From Paenibacillus foliorum (lineage in GTDB: Bacteria > Bacillota > Bacilli > Paenibacillales > NBRC-103111): a stretch of DNA of 64,000 nt. Position numbers and translations under genes: made by a program. The stretch is taken from NCBI RefSeq assembly GCF_013141765.1, contig NZ_WHOD01000056.1, positions 1 to 64,000 of the forward strand. Reading direction: 5' to 3'. Below are positions 1 to 9,053 of the stretch, piece by piece. Each line of letters starts with the position of its first letter. The first letter of the stretch is position 1. The notes beneath the pieces were generated by a model, which had not been told where the DNA came from, made no database searches, and saw only the letters and a list, made by a program, of their open reading frames with translations.

Positions 1-466
1 CGGTCCCCATCAGCGCGTAGACAAATTGATCTTTCGTCAAAGTAGCATCCCCATACTCCGTAATAAACTGAGTCACCGTATACGAGAGATGCGCAGGCTT
101 AACCAGCCAGACGATTTTGGTGCCGTGTGCGGCAATCGTCATGTTGGTCGTACCTCCGGTCATCGTATCCTGGGGTACGATGCTCCACTTCTTCGCATTC
201 GCATCGGTCCAAGGCTGCGCCAGTCCCGGCTGCGTGTAATAGTGGATTTGGTAATTCGTCAGATTGATCGGTTGGCTTGTAGTATTGTACAGCTCTACGA
301 ACTCATACGGATCGCCCGAAGCTTTCGAAGCCGCCATAATTTCCGTAATGAGCAGGGAAGGGGCGGTAACCGCCGCCTCTGCCTTCGGAGGAACTCCTAC
401 AAAGTTAAATAACGAAAATAACATGGAAAAAAGTGTAATGACAGTGATAAATCGGTTTCGTTTCAT
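1..466 (-). CDS. Secreted lamin-tail-domain protein, N-terminal part (runs off the window)
   Basis: The reading frame is open from an ATG at 466 to the window edge (155 codons), so the C-terminus is missing. An AGAGGTGG ribosome binding site lies just upstream. The first ~30 residues form a signal peptide (MKRNRF then a hydrophobic run ending PPKAEAA). From about residue 37 the sequence LLITEIMAASKASGD, then FVELYNTTSQPINLTNYQI, is typical of the lamin tail domain (LTD), an Ig-like beta sandwich found in secreted bacterial proteins. It has the same layout as the repeats of the next gene (TGGTTNM, TKIVWLVKP, KDQFVY) and is clearly a paralogue. Only 29 bp separate the two, so they are probably co-transcribed. 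Exact function is unknown; a cell-surface or extracellular role is inferred from the signal peptide. Confidence 0.8.
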   Translation of the reverse strand, partial: MKRNRFITVITLFSMLFSLFNFVGVPPKAEAAVTAPSLLITEIMAASKASGDPYEFVELYNTTSQPINLTNYQIHYYTQPGLAQPWTDANAKKWSIVPQDTMTGGTTNMTIAAHGTKIVWLVKPAHLSYTVTQFITEYGDATLTKDQFVYALMGT

Positions 467-495
467 ACTCAACGTTTCCACCTCTTTCAGCTAAG

Positions 496-3393
496 CTATT
501 CGGTAGTTTTCCCAGTTGGGACTTGTTCAGGTAATACGTTGCCCGGAGTCGGTTTTTGATGAATCGAATCAGCCGCATTTCCGCGTCCCATCAATTTGGT
601 GACCGGATCTAACCCATTTTCGGGATAGAAATAAATGACGCTTTCTTGTACTTCATCACTTTTTCTTACAAAATCGCAGCCAACCTCGCCTTCCTTAGCC
701 ACGTATTTACATTTACCTGTCCCTGCCCCAACGTTGTAGGCAGCTGTACTAACTCTATCCTTAACCTGATGCCCTCTTGGCGCAACAATAGATAGATAGC
801 CCCTTATATCGTTAAACAGGCCTTCATTTTCTCCCAGCTTCACATAAACAAACCGATCGGAGCCTAACTCCGAGCCATACTCTTCATTAAAATCCTGTGT
901 ACTGAAAACTTCCCCGTATTGTTTCTTAAGCAGCCAGACAATCTTGGTGCTGCCCGGCTGGATCACCATATCGGTCTTACTTCCGCTAACCTTGTCCGAG
1001 GCCGTAATATTCCATCTTACAGGTTTGGAAGTCCATGGCTCGTCAGTCGTTATGTCATAGTTGTAATAAATTTTATAGCCTGTCAAATCAATCGGCTTAT
1101 CGGAATTATTGTAAAGCTCTATATACTCGAAAATTTCAGCCTCTGTCTTCGGTGCAGCGACTACTTCCGTAATCAGCAAGCTATCCACGGCTTGATTGAT
1201 TTCAGAATCATTTATCAGCTGTTGTGTCGGTAATATTACACCCGGAGTCGGTAGTTGATGATTCGAATCCAAATATCTGAATTCCATCATCCTGCTCACC
1301 GGATCCAACCCATCAGCTGGAAAGTAGTAGTTCACGCTCTCCGTCGATTTATTCGCCTTGCGGGTAAAATCACATACAGCTTCTTTTGCCTTCGCTACAT
1401 ATTTACATTTCCCGGTACCCGCCTCTTGGTTGTAGGCGATCATGCTGATCCTGTCCTTCACCTGGTCTCCGTCTGGCCCAACAATCGCCAGAAACCGTTG
1501 TTGGTCATTCGCTAAGCCTTGACCGCCACTCAATTTAATAAAAACAAATTGGTCGCTGTTCAGCGTACTATCATATTCCTTATTAAAATCTTGAAGTGTT
1601 CCGTCAAAATTATTTTTAATCAACCAAACGACCTTGGTGCCTTTCGGTTGAATCATCATGTCTGTCTTACCACCAGCAATGTTATCCATAGCGGTGATGT
1701 CCCATTTGACCACCTTGGAGGTCCAAGGCTGCTTGGATGACATATCCTCGTAGTAATAAATTTTGTATCCCGTCAAATCAACTTCGCTATCTGTCGGGTT
1801 ATACAGCTCGATGTATTCATAATGCTCCCCATCTGTCTTCGGTGCAGGGACAACCTCCGTAATTAACAATTGAGCCGAGGCAGCCCCTCCCCCCCCAGTA
1901 GCTGCCACTGAATCGGGAACTGAGCCTTTGGTGCGTGCATTAGCAGGTTCCTTAGATACTTGAGCTAGCAGAACCACCCCCGGTGTTGGTATTTGATGAG
2001 TGGAGTCCGTTTCTCTGCGCTCCATCATCCTGCTTACCGACTCCAGCCCTCCTGCTGGGTAAAAATAATTCACGCTCTCCGTCGATGAGTTCGCTTTGCG
2101 GATAAAATCACAAGCGGCCTCGTTGGCCTTCGCTACATACTTGCATTTAGCATTACCCGCCTCCGGATTGTAGGTGACCATACTGATCCGGTCCTTCACC
2201 GGATCTCCGTCCGGCCCCGCGATAGCAATCAACCGCTGCTGGTCATTCGATAAGCTTTGACCGGAACCTAATTTAACGAAGACGAATTGGTCGCTGTTCA
2301 GCGAAGTTCCATACTCTTTATTAAAACCGTCCACGGTTCCTTTGAAATTACCCTTAATTAACCAAACGATTTTGGTGCTTTTCGGCCGGATCACCATGTC
2401 TGTCTTGCCTCCAGCAATAACATCAATTGGGATTATATCCCATTTCGTATAATTGGAAGTCCACGGTTCCTTGCTTGACGCATCCTCGTAGTAAAAAATT
2501 TTATGCCCCTGCAAATTTACTTCACTGCTTGTCGGATTGTAGAGCTCGATATATTCGTAATTCTCACCGTCTGTCTTTGGTGCAGGGACGACTTCCGTAA
2601 TGAGTAAAACATCCGAGCTCCCATCATCACTTCGGGCAGGCAGAATAGAACCCGGCGTCGGCTTTTGATGAATGGAATATGGAATTCTACGCTCCATCAT
2701 TTTAGTTTCAGGATCCAGTCCTTTAGCAGGAGCAAAGAACGTTACGCTCTCTGCTGACTGCCCCTCCTTACGAACAAAATCACACGGACGTTCACCCGGT
2801 CTAGGTGCATATTTGCACTTTCCAACTCCGGCATCCACATTATAAGCAGCCATGCTAATTCTATCCTTAACCTGATCCCCACCCGGTCCGACAATAGCGG
2901 CATACCGCTGCTCATCGTCAATGAGACCTTCATTTCCACCTAGCTGAACATATACAAACTGTTCATTTGGCAGCGTTGTGCCGTATTCTTCGTTAAATTG
3001 CTGTACGGTTCCCTTGAATCCTTTTTTAATGAGCCATACAATCTTTGTGCTTTGCGGCTGAATCCTCATGTTCGTCATGCCACCGCTTATTTCATCCATG
3101 GCAACTATGTCCCACTTCGTCACAGTTGAGGTCCATGGCTCCATACTTTTCATATCTTCATAGTAATAAATCTTATGGCCGGTCAAATCGACAACGCTAT
3201 CCGTAGGATTGTAGAGCTCTACATATTCGAAAGCCTCCCCTTTAGATTTAGGAGCAGGGACGATTTCTGTAATTAATAAACGATCTGTTTTGGCTGCTTG
3301 TGTTGTTTGGGGTGTCGGCAAGAAAAGGTAACCAGAGAACAATAAGGCCAGCAGCATGAAAACGGCGACCGTATTTCTTATAGGGTGTTTCAA
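496..3393 (-). CDS. Secreted protein with four tandem lamin-tail domains
   Basis: This 965-residue protein starts at a TTG (GGGGGAG binding site 4-5 nt away) and has a signal peptide ending near PQTTQAA. Four LTD units follow, beginning near residues 38, 261, 507 and 736, each opening with LLITE(I/V)V.APK and containing YELYNP-like, WDI and TKIVWL segments. Each unit also carries a downstream block with two cysteines about 12 residues apart (GKCKYAPRPGERPCDF in unit 1), then ESV.YF, GL(D/E)P and HQ.PTPG. The cysteine pairs probably form disulfides outside the cell. The units are diverged but alignable, so they arose by internal duplication. It sits at the 3' end of an ABC-importer/two-component locus, which suggests a surface or substrate-binding role, but that is inference. 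Confidence 0.85.
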   Translation of the reverse strand: MKHPIRNTVAVFMLLALLFSGYLFLPTPQTTQAAKTDRLLITEIVPAPKSKGEAFEYVELYNPTDSVVDLTGHKIYYYEDMKSMEPWTSTVTKWDIVAMDEISGGMTNMRIQPQSTKIVWLIKKGFKGTVQQFNEEYGTTLPNEQFVYVQLGGNEGLIDDEQRYAAIVGPGGDQVKDRISMAAYNVDAGVGKCKYAPRPGERPCDFVRKEGQSAESVTFFAPAKGLDPETKMMERRIPYSIHQKPTPGSILPARSDDGSSDVLLITEVVPAPKTDGENYEYIELYNPTSSEVNLQGHKIFYYEDASSKEPWTSNYTKWDIIPIDVIAGGKTDMVIRPKSTKIVWLIKGNFKGTVDGFNKEYGTSLNSDQFVFVKLGSGQSLSNDQQRLIAIAGPDGDPVKDRISMVTYNPEAGNAKCKYVAKANEAACDFIRKANSSTESVNYFYPAGGLESVSRMMERRETDSTHQIPTPGVVLLAQVSKEPANARTKGSVPDSVAATGGGGAASAQLLITEVVPAPKTDGEHYEYIELYNPTDSEVDLTGYKIYYYEDMSSKQPWTSKVVKWDITAMDNIAGGKTDMMIQPKGTKVVWLIKNNFDGTLQDFNKEYDSTLNSDQFVFIKLSGGQGLANDQQRFLAIVGPDGDQVKDRISMIAYNQEAGTGKCKYVAKAKEAVCDFTRKANKSTESVNYYFPADGLDPVSRMMEFRYLDSNHQLPTPGVILPTQQLINDSEINQAVDSLLITEVVAAPKTEAEIFEYIELYNNSDKPIDLTGYKIYYNYDITTDEPWTSKPVRWNITASDKVSGSKTDMVIQPGSTKIVWLLKKQYGEVFSTQDFNEEYGSELGSDRFVYVKLGENEGLFNDIRGYLSIVAPRGHQVKDRVSTAAYNVGAGTGKCKYVAKEGEVGCDFVRKSDEVQESVIYFYPENGLDPVTKLMGRGNAADSIHQKPTPGNVLPEQVPTGKTTE

Positions 3394-3437
3394 TTTTCTC
3401 CCCCGCTTTCTATCATTCGATTCACTTGTCCTGAAGC

Positions 3438-4745
3438 TTATTTAGAGTTCAATTGTGAAGCAGATATAATTTTGTTAGCCTTTTCATCAGCCGTTCTAAG
3501 TGCCGAGTTAATATCCAAGTTATTGACAACTATATCCTTCATAGCGTCTCTAAGAATTGCGTATATATCAAGCTCGTACTTAGGGCTATAGGCAACAGGA
3601 GCAGGCTTCACCTTAAACATACCTGACAAGTTTTTACCTTCGTAGACCTTAGATTCGGAAGTAAATTCCTTACGCAAATTTGCGTCCTTCAAAATAGATA
3701 AGCGAGTGCCTTTATTCATTGCTTGTTGAGCCTCATCGCTGATTAAGGTTTGAACTACTTGATAAGCGGCATCCTTATGCTTACTGGTCGGAGGTACGAC
3801 AAGCATATGAAAGTCAATCTCTCTGCCGACACCCGGCTTATCATCAAAAGAAGGATAACTAACAATATCCCATTGGAAGGTTTGTCCGACCTGCGGGATT
3901 CGACTTGTGTATGCGGAAATCCAATAAGGAATCATTGCCACTCTTTGTTCTTTAATAAAAGTGTTTATGCCATAGACATATTTTTTATCCGTAACCATAC
4001 CCGGGATGTCATAAATCTGCTTCAGTAATGAAAACACTTTCTGATAACCTTCCGAATTAATCATTGATTTTTCTTGCTTTTCATCCGCGACTGGAAGGGA
4101 GTACGCGCGGGTTAATGCATTGGCATCACCTGGATCAAGCCCGATGTACTGAATGCCATCCTGCTTTTTAGTCAGCTTTTTGCTCAGCTCAATGACCTGA
4201 TTCCAAGTCATCCCATCCGTAGGATAAGGAATACCAAATTTGTCAAAAATATCTTTGTTGTATACCATAACCCCATAATTCATAGTGTACGGCATACCCA
4301 CCAATTCCCCGTTTTTGCCGAATTGCTTTATGGCTTTAATAGCCTCAGGCTCGAACCGGTTCAGATCAATGCGTTCCTTTTTCACAAAGTCGTTCATGTC
4401 CGTAGTTAATCCAAGATCGACCAAACCATTCAAATAGAAGTTGCTCGTCGGAATCAAATCCGGTATTTCTCCAGCAGCAATGAGCTGTTCAAGCGACTTT
4501 CCCGTTACTAATTCAAATTTGATATTAGGATATTTCTTTTGTACAGGACCAGAAAAAAGATCATCCACGTCCTTCTGCATAATTCCTGCGTTATGATTGA
4601 AAATTTTTAAGGTGACCGGTTCAGAGCTAACCTTCTCAACCGAGGCTGCAGGAGCTCCGCTTTGGGAGCATCCGGTAAGTGCAACTCCAAGTAATGTAAC
4701 CGTACTGAGAAACAGGTTTAGTGTCTTTCTTGTTGATTTTCTCAT
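3438..4745 (-). CDS. ABC sugar-importer solute-binding lipoprotein
   Basis: Family 1 extracellular solute-binding protein, 435 residues. The start at 4745 is chosen because an AGAGAGG site precedes it and it gives a clean lipoprotein signal (MRKSTRKTLNLF, then VALTGCSQ with the LTGC lipobox); a longer open frame upstream lacks these. Family features include KIFNHNAG, a GMPYTMNYGVMVYNKDIFDKFGIPYPT segment and the TWNQVIELSKKLTK region. It would be anchored to the outer face of the membrane and hand an unknown sugar to permeases. It lies just downstream of the AraC/two-component genes and probably serves the permease pair at 8067-9920. The substrate cannot be read from the sequence. Confidence 0.88.
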   Translation of the reverse strand: MRKSTRKTLNLFLSTVTLLGVALTGCSQSGAPAASVEKVSSEPVTLKIFNHNAGIMQKDVDDLFSGPVQKKYPNIKFELVTGKSLEQLIAAGEIPDLIPTSNFYLNGLVDLGLTTDMNDFVKKERIDLNRFEPEAIKAIKQFGKNGELVGMPYTMNYGVMVYNKDIFDKFGIPYPTDGMTWNQVIELSKKLTKKQDGIQYIGLDPGDANALTRAYSLPVADEKQEKSMINSEGYQKVFSLLKQIYDIPGMVTDKKYVYGINTFIKEQRVAMIPYWISAYTSRIPQVGQTFQWDIVSYPSFDDKPGVGREIDFHMLVVPPTSKHKDAAYQVVQTLISDEAQQAMNKGTRLSILKDANLRKEFTSESKVYEGKNLSGMFKVKPAPVAYSPKYELDIYAILRDAMKDIVVNNLDINSALRTADEKANKIISASQLNSK

Positions 4746-4907
4746 ATCACTGAAAACCTCTCTTTTCGCTATTATGTAATAATTATATAAGAAGTTAATC
4801 TGCATAATAATGCGTATATTATTGAAAACACTACTCAATTTTCCGATTTTAGTATTTTTCTTGTTAATGCTATATGGCAATTCCAAATATGCAGAAATCC
4901 TGTAGGC

Positions 4908-5762
4908 TTAATGAAAATCAGTCATTTTTTTACGAAAATCGTTCGGAGAGCACTGATTAAATTTCCGAAACATTTTATAAAAATGTCCGGTATTTTCCAT
5001 TCCTATTTTTTCCCCTATCTGTTCGACACTGATATCCTCTGTAAGTAAAATACGCTCCGCCAGCTTAATTCGGTGATAATTCACGTAGTCTACAAATGTC
5101 ATGCCGATTACTTTCTTAAAGTAAGTGGCGAAATAGGAATAACTGATATTCGCGATGCTGCTCGCTTCCGTAACTGTAATTTTTTCAGTAAAATGATTTT
5201 CAATATAGTCCATAACTGACTTTAATCGATCTAGGCCTACATGATTATTTGAAGATAAAACCTGCTGCCGATCTGAACGAAGCAAAGCAAGCAGCATTCT
5301 CCGAATGTGCAAGCTGATGGCCATATCATAGCCATAATTTTTATCTATTGCTTCCCGATAAATATCTACTATGCACTGCGACACGGTCCGCTTCGCTTCC
5401 GGATTCTCATAAAATATATAGTTAAGCTCATTCAGCGCTACATTGATCCCAGAAAACAAGTTCATATAAGTCAAGGTCGACGGATCAAAATATTGAAGAG
5501 GGTCAAAGTGAAAAACAATATATTCGGACGTGTAGGAATAGTCGCGATGCAACTGATTGGCGCCTATAAGAACAACATCATCATTGTGTAGCGTATACTT
5601 TTGCCGGTCTACCAGCACATCCATCTTCCCGTTAACAATATAAAGAAGCTCGATTTGTTTATGATAATGCCAGTCGTTCCAGCTCACTTCTCTTTTCTTC
5701 AAATATATTTTCATAGGAACAAGGGGATTTTCATATATAATTTTCTCATTAAAAGGCTGCAT
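4908..5762 (-). CDS. AraC-family transcriptional regulator with cupin-like sensor domain
   Basis: 284 residues. The N-terminal ~110 residues look like an AraC cupin: WHYHKQIELLYIVNG, then LHNDDVVLIGANQLHR. The C-terminal ~100 residues contain two helix-turn-helix units (ITVTEASSIANISYSYFATYFKK and ISVEQIGEKIGMENTGHFYKMFRKFN), typical of sugar-operon activators. Its start is 3 nt after the stop of the histidine kinase gene, and its binding site AGGAGGAG lies inside the end of that gene, so the two are translationally close. It probably controls the adjacent sugar-uptake genes in response to a sugar bound in the cupin. Confidence 0.9.
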   Translation of the reverse strand: MQPFNEKIIYENPLVPMKIYLKKREVSWNDWHYHKQIELLYIVNGKMDVLVDRQKYTLHNDDVVLIGANQLHRDYSYTSEYIVFHFDPLQYFDPSTLTYMNLFSGINVALNELNYIFYENPEAKRTVSQCIVDIYREAIDKNYGYDMAISLHIRRMLLALLRSDRQQVLSSNNHVGLDRLKSVMDYIENHFTEKITVTEASSIANISYSYFATYFKKVIGMTFVDYVNYHRIKLAERILLTEDISVEQIGEKIGMENTGHFYKMFRKFNQCSPNDFRKKMTDFH

Positions 5763-5765
5763 GCT

Positions 5766-7196
5766 TCAATCTCCTCCTGTCAGATTGGTACTATAAGGCG
5801 AACGCTCCATTCGATATTCTTCATACCTCCAAGTAAGCGGATCCAAAGATTTATAAACATTCGGAATGATGATACGGAACAAGGAGCCGCGGTTCAGCTC
5901 ACTTTCGATTTCTATTTTGCCATTATGAGCCTCCACTAAAGCTTTAACAATGCTGAGACCCAGCCCAACACCCCCACTGAAACGAGAACGCGACTTGTCC
6001 ACTCGGAACAACCGATTGAATATATAGGGCAAATCCGTAGAGCCAATACCAATACCGGTATCAAGGCAGTATACAACCGTATATTCTGCAGTCCAATCGA
6101 CGCCTAGAATTACCTTGCCACCCGCATCTGTATACTTGATTGCATTCGAGACAATGTTGGAAATCACTTGGATCATTTTATCCCTGTCAACCTCCGCATA
6201 GCACGGCGTGTGAGTCTGCATAAATTCGAGCCTGACTCCCTTACTCTGCGCCATCTGCTGAAAATTGCGGTATACGTTTTGCGTCAGAGCCATCATATCC
6301 ATTCGCTTTGCATTTACTGTGAACACAGCAGCTTCGGCCTCTGACAGCTTTTCCATATCAGTTATCAGCCTGGTCAGCCTTATGAGTTCATCGTATACCT
6401 GCTGCAGCCATTCCAGATTGATTTCATAGATGCCGTCAATCATTGCCTCAAGCTGAGAAAGCATAGACGTTAGTGGTGTACGCAGCTCATGAGTCAAATC
6501 CTCCATCAAATGCTTGCGCCAATCCTCCTGCTTCTTCAGTTCCTTAGAAAGCTCGTTCAATGTAAGGGCAAGCCTGCGCACTTCTTCCGGCCCTCTGACG
6601 GCTGCTTGAACCTCCCAATTGCCAAGTCTAATTTTGGAAGCGGTTTCTTGCAACCGTTGCAAATGAGCCGACAGCAGCCTGGCTACAAAGAAACTGACTA
6701 GCACTGATACTGACAAGATGACAGCTATCAGTAAGGCAGAACGTGTTTGCATCATTTTTTGATAGGCGATGACGGTCGGATCGATTTCATTAAGCGACTT
6801 CAAATAAGCCACACTAAGTGTACCTTGCATTTCGCCTTTGGCGACAACAGGGTATTCCTGCACAACAGCCTCTTTCATATCCCCGATTCGTGAAAACATA
6901 TCGAACCAGATCGACTTGGTATTCTCTCCGTATCTTACCAGCATCCCGTACAAATTCGCCCTGCGCGTCAGCCATGCCAACTGCTCCTCTGAATAAGGCC
7001 CGATGGACAATTCCTCATTGCGCATATCATCAATCAGCTTGTAGGCATTCACTTTCAGTTGATCCTGCTGATATCGCTCGAAAACATTTTCCCAATTAAA
7101 ATGATAGCCGTAGGCAATAATTAAGATGATCAACAGAAAGCAGGTCTGCAAGGTTAAAAAAAGAATGACATTCATTTTACGCAGCATTCTTCCCAT
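5766..7196 (-). CDS. Membrane sensor histidine kinase
   Basis: 476 residues from the ATG at 7196, which has an AAGGAAG site and lies 1 nt beyond the stop of the response regulator; an upstream in-frame start would overlap that gene. There are two membrane segments (around residues 10-30 and 153-175) flanking a ~120-residue extracellular sensor. A HAMP-like linker follows, then the HisKA motif DLTHELRTP with the phospho-accepting histidine near residue 236. The ATPase domain shows NIVSNAIKYTDAGG (N box), DTGIGIG (G1) and GGVGLGLSIVKA (G2). It pairs with the response regulator immediately upstream. The signal is unknown; the setting suggests sugar or cell-envelope status. Confidence 0.93.
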   Translation of the reverse strand: MGRMLRKMNVILFLTLQTCFLLIILIIAYGYHFNWENVFERYQQDQLKVNAYKLIDDMRNEELSIGPYSEEQLAWLTRRANLYGMLVRYGENTKSIWFDMFSRIGDMKEAVVQEYPVVAKGEMQGTLSVAYLKSLNEIDPTVIAYQKMMQTRSALLIAVILSVSVLVSFFVARLLSAHLQRLQETASKIRLGNWEVQAAVRGPEEVRRLALTLNELSKELKKQEDWRKHLMEDLTHELRTPLTSMLSQLEAMIDGIYEINLEWLQQVYDELIRLTRLITDMEKLSEAEAAVFTVNAKRMDMMALTQNVYRNFQQMAQSKGVRLEFMQTHTPCYAEVDRDKMIQVISNIVSNAIKYTDAGGKVILGVDWTAEYTVVYCLDTGIGIGSTDLPYIFNRLFRVDKSRSRFSGGVGLGLSIVKALVEAHNGKIEIESELNRGSLFRIIIPNVYKSLDPLTWRYEEYRMERSPYSTNLTGGD

Positions 7197-7197
7197 A

Positions 7198-7911
7198 TCA
7201 TTCAACTTCCTTATTGTCAGGCTCCGCCGCAAATTTATAGCCGGATCCAACCATCGTCAATATATATTTCGGTTCCCGCGTATCTTCCTCCAGCTTTTTG
7301 CGAAGATTTTTCACATGGGTATCGATCGAACGGCTGTCTCCCTGAAACCGGTACCCCATTACATGGTAGGACAAATCCCCACGGCTGAAAATTCTCCCCG
7401 GCTTGTCTATGAATACGCTCAGCATCTTAAACTCGGTTGTCGTCAGGCTCGTATGTACGCCGCGTACTAGCAGTGTGTTTTCCTGTAAATTAACAACCAG
7501 CTCACCCTTATTAAACGTCAATAAAGACGGCTTCTCTTTAGCCGTCGTGTAAGCATATATCCTTCTCCGTAAAGCATATATCCGGGCGATGACCTCTTTG
7601 GCACGGAAGGGCTTGGCAATATAATCATCCGCTCCCAAATACAGTCCGGCTATCGTATCGCTCTCACGCGATTTCGAAGTAATCATAATGATGGGTACAA
7701 CAGATTTCTCACGCACCTGCTTGCATACTTCTTCACCGGACAAGCCTTCAATCATTAAATCCAATATAAGCAAATCATAATGTCCGCTGTCGAACATCTG
7801 TACAGCTTCCAGCCCGTTAGGAGTGTAATCGACGTCCCAACCTTCATTCTTCAAATATGCAGTCAGCACTTCCCGTATTTTGGGTTCGTCCTCAACTAGT
7901 AAAATTTTCAT
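7198..7911 (-). CDS. OmpR-family response regulator
   Basis: 237 residues from the ATG at 7911, which follows a very strong GGGGGAGGGG binding site; the open frame extends 17 codons further without a better start. The receiver domain has the acidic pair (LLVEDEPKI), the phosphorylated aspartate in LLILDLMIEG, the switch residue in IMITSKS and the lysine in IAKPF. The C-terminal winged helix shows SIDTHVKNLRKKLEED and GSGYKF, typical of OmpR/PhoB proteins. It is the first gene of a tight regulator, kinase, AraC run. A weak hairpin separates it from the permeases upstream, so it may also have its own promoter. Confidence 0.94.
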   Translation of the reverse strand: MKILLVEDEPKIREVLTAYLKNEGWDVDYTPNGLEAVQMFDSGHYDLLILDLMIEGLSGEEVCKQVREKSVVPIIMITSKSRESDTIAGLYLGADDYIAKPFRAKEVIARIYALRRRIYAYTTAKEKPSLLTFNKGELVVNLQENTLLVRGVHTSLTTTEFKMLSVFIDKPGRIFSRGDLSYHVMGYRFQGDSRSIDTHVKNLRKKLEEDTREPKYILTMVGSGYKFAAEPDNKEVE

Positions 7912-7995
7912 CCAAATCCCCTCCCCCAAAACAATATTACTTGGTTGCAGGTTATTGATCAATACAGAAACAAAAGCTTAATGGCGGTCCCTGTT

Positions 7996-8043
7996 TAAAC
8001 AAGCCGGGCATCACAGCTTAATAACTAACCTATGCGCCCGGTT
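7996..8043 (-). terminator. Possible weak terminator between permease genes and the response regulator
   Basis: On the minus strand CCGGGC pairs with GCCCGG around an ~26 nt loop, followed by a short CTTGTTT. The stem is only six strong pairs and the T-run is poor, so this may attenuate rather than stop transcription from the permease operon. Confidence 0.35.
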
Positions 8044-8066
8044 CGTTACAAAAGTTACTTGTACCG

Positions 8067-9035
8067 CTATTCTACAATTCCCGTCCGCTCAACGCCTTCA
8101 ACGAACCAGCGCTGCGTAAATGTATATACGATAAGAACCGGCATAATGATAAGGAAGGAAGCGGCCATTTTGATTGGTTCGGCAAAGATGCTGGGGCCCG
8201 ATTGCTCAGCTTCCGAGGAGAGTGAAACAGCCATCTGAGAAAGACTAATGGATAAGGGAACCTCCTTGGACGCGAACATGTACATCGAAGGGTAGTAGAA
8301 GTCATTCCAGCTCCAAACAAAGGAGAACAAAAACACTACAATAATAGCAGAGGTTGAAATGGGCAGCATGACCCGGAAAAATATACGAAACGGACCTGCT
8401 CCGTCAATTTTCGACGCCTCCTCCAGCTCTTTCGGAAGGGTCCCGAAAAACTGCCGGAAAATAATGACGAACAGCGTTCCCTTCAAGCCATGACCGAAAA
8501 AGGCAGGTATGATGAGCGGAAGGTAAGTATTGATCCAGCCTAATTGTTTAAACAGCAAAATCGATGGCAAAATCGTTGCCTGGGGAGGCATAACAAAGGT
8601 GAAAATTAAACAAACAAACAAAGTTTTTTTCAATGGAAATTCCAGCCGTGCGAACGCATACCCAGCAATCGCACAGGTAATGACCTGAAGCACCGCAATG
8701 GACAAGGACACCGTCATGCTGATGGTGAACGCTTGCGAATATTTCAATAGACGTAATGCCTCCTGCAGATGACCTGTGTAAAAGGAACGTGGCACCCAAA
8801 TAACCGAAGGGTCCAACAGGTTGGCGCTATCCTTAATCATCGTCGAAACCATATAAATAATCGGTTTAATGTAAATAAAAGCCACATCAATCAGTACCAA
8901 GTACATAAAAAGTCTAAAGATCAACCCTTTATTTATCTCTTTACCGAGAAAGAAGCGCTTCAGAATACCAAGTCCATGAAGCAGCGTTGCAGAATCCATG
9001 CGGACATTTCTCATATCTCTCCATATTGTTTTCAA
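8067..9035 (-). CDS. Carbohydrate ABC transporter permease (MalG type)
   Basis: 322 residues with about six membrane segments. The binding-protein-dependent permease (EAA) loop is clear: EELEEASKIDGAGPFRIFFR with VMLP after it, which docks on the ATPase. The C-terminus AFTQRWF-like (YTFTQRWFVEGVERTGIVE) is typical of the MalG partner. An AAAGGAGG site lies 12 nt before the ATG. It is 18 bp downstream of the MalF-type partner at 9054 and forms an importer with it. No ATPase is next to the pair, so it probably uses the shared one at 19422. Confidence 0.92.
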   Translation of the reverse strand: MKTIWRDMRNVRMDSATLLHGLGILKRFFLGKEINKGLIFRLFMYLVLIDVAFIYIKPIIYMVSTMIKDSANLLDPSVIWVPRSFYTGHLQEALRLLKYSQAFTISMTVSLSIAVLQVITCAIAGYAFARLEFPLKKTLFVCLIFTFVMPPQATILPSILLFKQLGWINTYLPLIIPAFFGHGLKGTLFVIIFRQFFGTLPKELEEASKIDGAGPFRIFFRVMLPISTSAIIVVFLFSFVWSWNDFYYPSMYMFASKEVPLSISLSQMAVSLSSEAEQSGPSIFAEPIKMAASFLIIMPVLIVYTFTQRWFVEGVERTGIVE

Positions 9036-9053
9036 GCCCTCAAACCTCCTTTC

